From the NCBI GenBank assembly GCA_028716765.1, contig JAQUPC010000044.1, positions 1-16,036 on the forward strand: DNA of 16,036 nucleotides. The letters are read 5' to 3'. Of this stretch, positions 9,279-13,378 are shown piece after piece. Origin of the DNA: Alphaproteobacteria bacterium. GTDB taxonomy: Bacteria > Pseudomonadota > Alphaproteobacteria > UBA9219. Below the pieces are notes generated by a model. That model ran no database searches, was not told the origin of the DNA, and saw only the letters and a list, made by a program, of their open reading frames with translations. The position numbers were made by a program, and so were the translations under genes. Numbering within the stretch: position 1 is the first letter of the stretch; the number at the start of each line of letters is the position of its first letter.

Positions 9279-10166
9279 GTTCTCCATCATCGCTTTCCTT
9301 AGCTTCGGCACGTTGTTGCGGAACATGCCGAGATAGGTTGGGGCAGGCCCGCCGGGCTGCGAGAGGGAGTCGGAATAAAGTTCGCCGCTCATTTCTGCGC
9401 CGGATTCTTTGGCAATCCTTTTCATCAGGCGCGGGTCGGTCATGTTTTCGATGAACACCTCCTTAATGCCTTCGTCCTTGATCTGTTCGATCAGCTTCGC
9501 CACGCCGGCAGGCGAAGCTTCCTTTCCCGTGCTCATGCCGAGGGGGGACAGGAAGGTAATGTTATAAGCTTCCCCGAAGTAACCGAACGCGTCATGCGTC
9601 GTGATGATCTTGCGCTTGTCTTGCGGAATGTCGTCGAGTTGTTCGTGCACGTATTTATCCATGTCTTTAAGCTCTTTCGTATAACGGACGGCGCGTTCGT
9701 GTATCTCTTCCGCCCTGGCGGGAAGCGCGCCCATCAACGCGCCGGTGATATTGCGCACATAAAGCTTTCCGTAAGCCAGGTTCTGCCATGCGTGCGGGTC
9801 GGCCACGGCGCTGTCGCCTTCGCCTAACAAGCGCGGCTTGGCGCCTGCGGAAGCAACAAGGAGTTTGGCGTGCGTGCCGGAGGCTTCGATCATGCGCTGC
9901 ATCCATTGATCAAGACCGAGCCCGTTTATGACGATGATATCGGCGGCCGCCAATGCCCTGATGCCGTTGGGATCAGGCTGATACGTATGCATGTCGGCTT
10001 CCGGCCCGGCCAAGACGTAGACCTCGACGGCGTCGCCGCCTACCTGTTTTACCATGTCTCCCAAAATGCTGAAACTGGCCACGATCCGAAGCGGCTTATC
10101 GGCGGCGGACGCCGGGGAAACGGCGGTAAAAAGGACGATCAATAAGGCTAGAAAACACTTTTTCAT
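9267..10166 (-). CDS. znuA: Zinc ABC transporter substrate-binding protein ZnuA
   Basis: The 299-aa product is a cluster A-I metal-binding protein that captures zinc in the periplasm and delivers it to ZnuB. A signal peptide occupies about residues 1-21 (MKKCFLALLIVLF..SPASA), with an SPASA-A type cleavage site. The expected ligands are visible: His60 in ADMHTYQPDP, His125 in DPHAW, His191 in TTHDAFGYF and Asp266 in YSDSLS. A His rather than a Glu at the third position favours zinc over manganese. The His/Asp-rich loop found before the second ligand in many ZnuA proteins is absent (only GEGDSAVA). The ATG at 10166 was chosen over an earlier in-frame start at 10253 because it puts the signal peptide at the N-terminus. 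It diverges from the mini-ORF/znuC/znuB transcript, so shared zinc-responsive control (Zur) is expected but not shown. Confidence 0.94.
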   Translation of the reverse strand: MKKCFLALLIVLFTAVSPASAADKPLRIVASFSILGDMVKQVGGDAVEVYVLAGPEADMHTYQPDPNGIRALAAADIIVINGLGLDQWMQRMIEASGTHAKLLVASAGAKPRLLGEGDSAVADPHAWQNLAYGKLYVRNITGALMGALPARAEEIHERAVRYTKELKDMDKYVHEQLDDIPQDKRKIITTHDAFGYFGEAYNITFLSPLGMSTGKEASPAGVAKLIEQIKDEGIKEVFIENMTDPRLMKRIAKESGAEMSGELYSDSLSQPGGPAPTYLGMFRNNVPKLRKAMMENRGN

Positions 10167-10190
10167 GGCAGTCCATCCGTGTTGTGGTGT

Positions 10191-10213
10191 AAATGGGTTT
10201 CTATCATGCATTT
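10191..10213. promoter_or_regulatory. Inverted repeat between znuA and znuCB, possible Zur operator
   Basis: AAATG (10191-10195) and CATTT (10209-10213) form the outer arms of a 23-bp element in the 85-nt divergent region. The arms look like those of enterobacterial Zur boxes, but the central spacing is 13 nt rather than 11 and the core is not symmetrical. Location is right for a shared operator. The match is too loose for more than a candidate. Confidence 0.22.
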
Positions 10214-10251
10214 CCATTAGGCGGAAACGGCGTGAACAAAGGGAGCCTGTC

Positions 10252-10344
10252 ATGTTCTTTATGAGTCTGGGGCAACGATTGGCGATAGCCCTGACCGTAT
10301 CCGTTTTTGCCGTGCTCGTCGCTGCATGGGCGCTGGCGTCTTGA
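10252..10344 (+). CDS. Putative 30-aa hydrophobic small membrane protein ahead of znuC
   Basis: A 30-codon frame starts at ATG 10252 with an AGGGAG-type ribosome binding site 6-7 nt upstream (around 10240-10245). It encodes a short amphipathic start, MFFMSLGQRL, and then a membrane-span-like run AIALTVSVFAVLVAAWALAS. The stop at 10344 lies 10 nt before the znuC ATG, a spacing that suits translational coupling. The ribosome binding site is better than that of znuC itself. The product could be a small accessory subunit of the transporter or a regulatory leader peptide; it could also be a chance ORF. I recognise no family. Confidence 0.45.
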   Translation: MFFMSLGQRLAIALTVSVFAVLVAAWALAS

Positions 10345-10354
10345 GATAAAAGCC

Positions 10355-11119
10355 ATGGCAGAAGCTGATATTCCCCTCATTACGCTCGATAACGTCACGG
10401 TGCAATACGGGCGGCATACGGCGTTGCAGGACGTCTCGGGCGCGTTTGGCGCCGGTTCCCTGACGGCGGTCGCGGGAATCAACGGTTCGGGGAAAAGCAC
10501 TTTGCTGAAAGTGATCGCGGGCGTCGTCAAGCCAAGCATGGGCCGGGTCACGCTTTGCGAGAAATGCGCGCCCCAAATCGCCTATTTGCCGCAAACGTCC
10601 ACGATCCAGCGCGATTTTCCGATCTCCGTTCTTCAGGCCGTCGTATCGGGTTTCTGGCGGGAAACGGGAAGCGTCAAGCGCATCTCGGAAAACCTGAAAA
10701 ACTGCGCCCGCGCCGCGCTGGCCGAGGTGGGTCTGGCCGGATTTGAGGAGCGTCAGATTTCCGCCCTGTCGGGAGGGCAGTTCCAGCGGTTGCTTTTTGC
10801 CCGCCTGATTTTACAGGACGCCCAGATCATTTTGCTCGACGAACCGTTTGCCGCCGTCGACTCCGAAACCACGGCCAGGCTCATTCAAATTTTGCTTAAC
10901 TGGCACAAGGAAGGACGAACGATCATATGCGTGCTGCATGATTTGCTGATGATCCGGAAATATTTTCCCGAGTCCTTCCTTCTGGCGGGAAAATGTCTGG
11001 GCCGCGGCCATACGCATGCGTTGTTCGATCAGAAACTGTTGTCCTTCGATCTCGACATGGCCGAATTGCTGGGGCCGGGGCCAAACCAAAACAAACACAA
11101 TCATCATGACCATTCCTGA
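10355..11119 (+). CDS. znuC: Zinc ABC transporter ATP-binding protein ZnuC
   Basis: ZnuC is the cytoplasmic ATPase that powers zinc import through ZnuB. The 254-aa product has Walker A GINGSGKST (41-49), the Q-loop around LPQTSTIQRDFP (68-79), the signature LSGGQ (138-142) followed by FQRLLFARLI, Walker B IILLDEP (158-164) with a D-loop AAVDSET, and the H-loop His195. The ending NKHNHHDHS (246-254) is histidine-rich, as in several metal-transport ATPases, and may bind zinc. ATG 10355 was chosen over an in-frame TTG at 10307 because it gives the normal N-terminus; its ribosome binding site is weak. It overlaps znuB by 14 nt. Manganese or iron specificity is possible in this ABC family, but the ZnuA ligands favour zinc. 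Confidence 0.94.
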   Translation: MAEADIPLITLDNVTVQYGRHTALQDVSGAFGAGSLTAVAGINGSGKSTLLKVIAGVVKPSMGRVTLCEKCAPQIAYLPQTSTIQRDFPISVLQAVVSGFWRETGSVKRISENLKNCARAALAEVGLAGFEERQISALSGGQFQRLLFARLILQDAQIILLDEPFAAVDSETTARLIQILLNWHKEGRTIICVLHDLLMIRKYFPESFLLAGKCLGRGHTHALFDQKLLSFDLDMAELLGPGPNQNKHNHHDHS

Positions 11120-11966
11120 ACTTTTTTTCGATCCGTTCACGCATTACGCTTTTATGCGGCGCGCCCTTGCCGCTTGCGTTATTTTGGCTCTGGGCGGCAC
11201 GCCTCTTGGCGTGTTCATGACGCTCCGCCGCATGACTTTGGCGGGCGATGCCATGTCGCACGCTATTTTGCCCGGCGTCGCGCTGGCGTTTCTCGTTTCG
11301 GGCCTGTCGATTTGGCCCATGACGTTGGGCGGGCTTGCCGCGGGCGTTTTCGCCGCTTGCGCCGCCGTTTTTTTGGTGCGGTTTACGCAACTGAAAGAGG
11401 ATGCCGCCTTTACGCTCTTGTATCTGTTTTTGCTGGCGACGGGCGTGACGATCGTTTCCCTGAAGGGGGGCAGCGTCGATCTGCTGCATCTCTTGTTCGG
11501 CGATATTCTCGCCATTAACCGGGATTCGCTTTATCTGGTGACGGGGACGGCATGCCTGTCGCTCATTGGCGTTGCCGTGCTTTACAGATGGCTGGTTATC
11601 GAAGGATTCGATCCTGACTTTTTGAAAACCAAAACGCCGTATGATGTGTGGGGGCGTTTGTTGTTTTACGGCCTTTTGATGCTGAATCTTATCGCGGCGT
11701 TTCAAGCCTTGGGGACGCTTATGGCGTTGGGGCTCATGATTTTGCCGGCTATCGCGGCGCGTTTCTGGTCCCGCAACATTGACGTCATTGTGCCGCTCGG
11801 GGTTTTGTTCGCGCTTGTGGCCTCCGTGGCCGGACTCCTTGTGTCCTACCACGCGAACGTGCCTTCGGGACCCGCCGTCGTTCTGACAGCTGGTCTTCTT
11901 GGGTTGGCTTCGGCATGTATCGGATCTTGCGGGAGCGTGCGGACCTATTTACTTAATCAGACGTAA
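11106..11966 (+). CDS. znuB: Zinc ABC transporter permease ZnuB
   Basis: ZnuB is the inner-membrane permease of the zinc importer (ABC-3 family). The 286-aa product has about 7-8 hydrophobic spans. Family hallmarks are the conserved loop RRMTLAGDAMSHAILPGVAL (41-60), LFGDILAI (130-137) and GTLMALGLMILPA in the last third. ATG 11106 overlaps the znuC end by 14 nt, which indicates translational coupling; the in-frame start further upstream (11016) would only add residues read in znuC's other frame. The gene ends 9 nt before the stop of the convergent lipoprotein gene, with no clear terminator between them, so the two transcripts may run into each other. Confidence 0.95.
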   Translation: MTIPELFFDPFTHYAFMRRALAACVILALGGTPLGVFMTLRRMTLAGDAMSHAILPGVALAFLVSGLSIWPMTLGGLAAGVFAACAAVFLVRFTQLKEDAAFTLLYLFLLATGVTIVSLKGGSVDLLHLLFGDILAINRDSLYLVTGTACLSLIGVAVLYRWLVIEGFDPDFLKTKTPYDVWGRLLFYGLLMLNLIAAFQALGTLMALGLMILPAIAARFWSRNIDVIVPLGVLFALVASVAGLLVSYHANVPSGPAVVLTAGLLGLASACIGSCGSVRTYLLNQT

Positions 11967-11975
11967 GCAAGGGTA

Positions 11976-12218
11976 TTATGGCCCCATTTGCTTGTTGATC
12001 TGGTTCACCGCATAACCCGTGCCGGCGCCGATAGCGCCGCCGATTGCCGCTCCGCAAGGCAGACAGCCGCCCAGTATGACAGTGCTCACCGTGCCGGCAG
12101 CGAGCCCAACTACGCCGCCTGCCATCGTGTCTTGCTGCGAAGGGGTGAAGGCCGTTTCGCAGGCGCTGAGCCCCAAAAGACTCAAAATAACAGCCGTTGC
12201 GCGTAAAGACCTAAGCAT
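11976..12218 (-). CDS. Small glycine-zipper lipoprotein with CxxC (copy 1 of 3)
   Basis: The 80-aa product has a lipoprotein signal with lipobox LSAC (17-20), predicting lipidation at Cys20; the next residue is Glu, so outer-membrane sorting is likely. After TPSQQ (25-29) there is a two-helix glycine-rich hairpin (about 34-70) with CLPC at 52-55 in the turn, then GAAIGGAIGAGTGYA. Glycine-zipper lipoproteins of this kind sit in the envelope of many proteobacteria; the function is unknown. The start ATG 12218 has a strong GGAGGAG ribosome binding site. It lies 22 nt after copy 2, so the two are co-transcribed. Codon use looks like the rest of the window. Confidence 0.85.
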   Translation of the reverse strand: MLRSLRATAVILSLLGLSACETAFTPSQQDTMAGGVVGLAAGTVSTVILGGCLPCGAAIGGAIGAGTGYAVNQINKQMGP

Positions 12219-12240
12219 GGAACTTCTCCTCCGTTTTTAT

Positions 12241-12498
12241 TTAGCGGCCCGGCTCCCGGTTTGCCCAATCATAGATATAACCGGCACCGGCCCCTGAGGC
12301 GCCGCCGATGGCCGCGCCGCACGGAATGCATCCGCCGGTGAGAACGGTTGCCGCTGTTCCGGTGACCGCGCCAACCGCCGTTCCCACCATGATGTTGGTT
12401 CCGGTATGGCCGCTTTCGGTGGTGCTGCATGCGCCCAGAGTCATAAGGCACAATAGGACCATGCTTGCGCGGATGAATGTGCTGTTTGGCCGGATCAT
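12241..12498 (-). CDS. Small glycine-zipper lipoprotein with CxxC (copy 2 of 3)
   Basis: The 85-aa product has lipobox LGAC (21-24), with Ser at +2. The central GTNIMVGTAVGAVTGTAATV leads to GGCIPCGAAIGGASGAGAGY, with CIPC at 57-60, closely matching the other two copies in the turn and second helix. Unlike copies 1 and 3 it lacks the TP[S/T]QQ segment after the lipid anchor, having STTESGHTGT instead. ATG 12498 is preceded by AAAAGG at a good distance; Met13 is an internal alternative but would shorten the signal too much. The 5' leader contains a hairpin (12515-12529) and a segment homologous to that of copy 3. Confidence 0.85.
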   Translation of the reverse strand: MIRPNSTFIRASMVLLCLMTLGACSTTESGHTGTNIMVGTAVGAVTGTAATVLTGGCIPCGAAIGGASGAGAGYIYDWANREPGR

Positions 12499-12514
12499 GA
12501 AGACACCTTTTCCT

Positions 12515-12529
12515 GGCGGCGAAACCGCC
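12515..12529 (-). promoter_or_regulatory. GC-rich hairpin in the leader of lipoprotein copy 2
   Basis: GGCGG (12515-12519) and CCGCC (12525-12529) form a 5-bp GC stem with a 5-nt loop. On the minus strand it lies directly before the ribosome binding site of copy 2 and 30-44 nt after the stop of copy 3. No T-run follows, so it is more likely a processing or stability hairpin than a terminator. It is absent from the matching leader of copy 3. Confidence 0.3.
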
Positions 12530-12533
12530 CGTT

Positions 12534-12573
12534 GCGTTAATAAATAGTCAGGAAAAGGTTATTTTTTTGTTAG
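12534..12573 (-). repeat. Leader repeat, copy A (spans the end of lipoprotein 3 and the copy 2 leader)
   Basis: Read on the minus strand, this segment is CTAACAAAAAAATAAC, then CTTTTCCTGAC, then TATTAACGC. It matches the segment at 12874-12920 closely, apart from single substitutions and a 7-nt length difference before TATTAACGC. Its first part also encodes the last codons (L-T-K-K-stop) of lipoprotein copy 3. The pair indicates a tandem duplication of a unit containing a gene plus its leader. Confidence 0.75.
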
Positions 12574-12846
12574 CGAAGCGTCAATATCTTCTTCGCCGGG
12601 CGGTTTTTTGTATTGCATTTGGTCGTAGGCGTACCCCAGCCCCGAGCCCACAAGGCCGCCGATCGTGCTGCCGCAGAGAAAACAGCCGCCGGTCGCGACG
12701 GTTGCAACAAGACCGACCGTAGAGCCTATGGAGCCGCCGGATAAAACGCGCTGTTGCGTAGGGGTTAGCTCGCTGCATCCGGCCAAAGCCAGAAGACATA
12801 GCGCCATAATGCCGGCGCGCCGGAAAGAAGGGATTTTTCTATTCAT
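12559..12846 (-). CDS. Small glycine-zipper lipoprotein with CxxC (copy 3 of 3)
   Basis: The 95-aa product has lipobox LAGC (21-24) with Ser at +2. TPTQQ follows (28-32), as in copy 1, then a glycine-zipper hairpin from about 37 to 71 with CFLC at 55-58 and TIGGLVGSGLGYAYDQ. It differs from its siblings by a longer charged tail, KKPPGEEDIDASLTKK (80-95). ATG 12846 has an AGGAAG ribosome binding site. It is the promoter-proximal copy of the three on the minus strand. Function unknown; a structural, stress-response or metal/redox role in the envelope are possibilities only. Confidence 0.85.
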   Translation of the reverse strand: MNRKIPSFRRAGIMALCLLALAGCSELTPTQQRVLSGGSIGSTVGLVATVATGGCFLCGSTIGGLVGSGLGYAYDQMQYKKPPGEEDIDASLTKK

Positions 12847-12873
12847 GAGGTCTTCCTGACCGCCAATAACTGC

Positions 12874-12920
12874 GCGTTAATAGCTTGTAGTTAATCAGGA
12901 AAAAGTTATTTTTTGGTTAG
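12874..12920 (-). repeat. Leader repeat, copy B (upstream of lipoprotein 3)
   Basis: On the minus strand it reads CTAACCAAAAAATAAC, then TTTTTCCTGAT, then after a longer spacer TATTAACGC, matching copy A at 12534-12573. Here the first part is noncoding but would still read L-T-K-K-stop in one frame, like the end of lipoprotein 3. TATTAA near its end could serve as a -10 element, but the two copies differ in spacing to the TTTTCC block. Confidence 0.75.
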
Positions 12921-12936
12921 AAATAAGTAAATTATC

Positions 12937-13182
12937 TCATGGAGCCGATTTTACGGCAGGAATTGCAGGAAATGCCTTCCGGATTGTTTGCGGTTGAGGC
13001 GATGTTGCAGTCAGGGCCTTTGCTACCGGCTGAAAACAATCACGTATTTTTGTGCCTAAGGGCCACGCAAGGGCGACAACAAGCGCTATGCCGACAGCGC
13101 TCGTAAGCACGCCGCCCCAATACGAATGTTTTTCGTGGATGGAAAGAATGTCATGTCTTTGAGGTTTATAGCCTTTTCGCAT
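12937..13182 (-). CDS. Hypothetical single-span membrane protein, 81 aa
   Basis: I do not recognise this protein. The first 21 residues are basic and His-rich (MRKGYKPQRHDILSIHEKHS), followed by one membrane span at about 22-42 (WGGVLTSAVGIALVVALAW), a single Cys49, and a Pro/Ala/Thr-rich tail that is probably disordered. The positive N-terminus favours an N-in, C-out topology. ATG 13182 has an AGGGA ribosome binding site at about 8 nt. A TATACT sequence on the minus strand (13211-13216), roughly 28 nt upstream, could be a -10 box, without a clear -35. It ends 90 nt before the start of the lipoprotein triplet on the same strand and could share its transcript. Confidence 0.7.
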   Translation of the reverse strand: MRKGYKPQRHDILSIHEKHSYWGGVLTSAVGIALVVALAWPLGTKIRDCFQPVAKALTATSPQPQTIRKAFPAIPAVKSAP

Positions 13183-13210
13183 TTCAAATTCCCTTTGTGA
13201 AATCGTAAAA

Positions 13211-13216
13211 AGTATA
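13211..13216 (-). promoter_or_regulatory. Possible -10 element for the 81-aa membrane protein gene
   Basis: The minus strand reads TATACT, matching 5 of 6 bases of the -10 consensus, about 28 nt before the ATG at 13182. No convincing -35 sits 16-18 nt further upstream. The 196-nt region 13183-13378 must hold divergent promoters for this gene and gyrA; it is visibly AT-rich. Confidence 0.25.
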
Positions 13217-13284
13217 TTCTTTTATCTACCCTACATCGCGGATTTGCGGCCATTCAAGAGGGCGAATAGTTTCAGAGCCAACAC

Positions 13285-13294
13285 CGTTATAACG
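13285..13294. promoter_or_regulatory. Perfect palindrome CGTTATAACG upstream of gyrA
   Basis: CGTTATAACG is a perfect 10-bp palindrome in the gyrA upstream region, 85-94 nt before the ATG. It contains a TATAA core and could be part of a promoter or an operator. Nothing in the sequence ties it to a particular regulator, and chance occurrence is possible. Confidence 0.2.
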
Positions 13295-13378
13295 TCATGA
13301 TATTAAAGAGTTTTTTCCTTATTTTTCATTTGGCGTTCCGTCGGCTTGGTGCTAGTTTCCCTTTAATGATTTAACCCT

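Noticed and set aside
10923..11852. 309-codon minus-strand frame across znuC and znuB
   Set aside because: The product is a Gln/Arg/His-rich stretch without domains, antisense to two well-supported genes.
11976..12846. Bacteriocin cluster (small Gly-rich peptides in tandem)
   Set aside because: The products have lipobox signals rather than double-glycine leaders, and no processing, immunity or export genes are nearby.
13183..13378. Small RNA or riboswitch in the gyrA upstream region
   Set aside because: Apart from a 10-bp palindrome I saw no extended stem structure or terminator, so an RNA gene cannot be supported.
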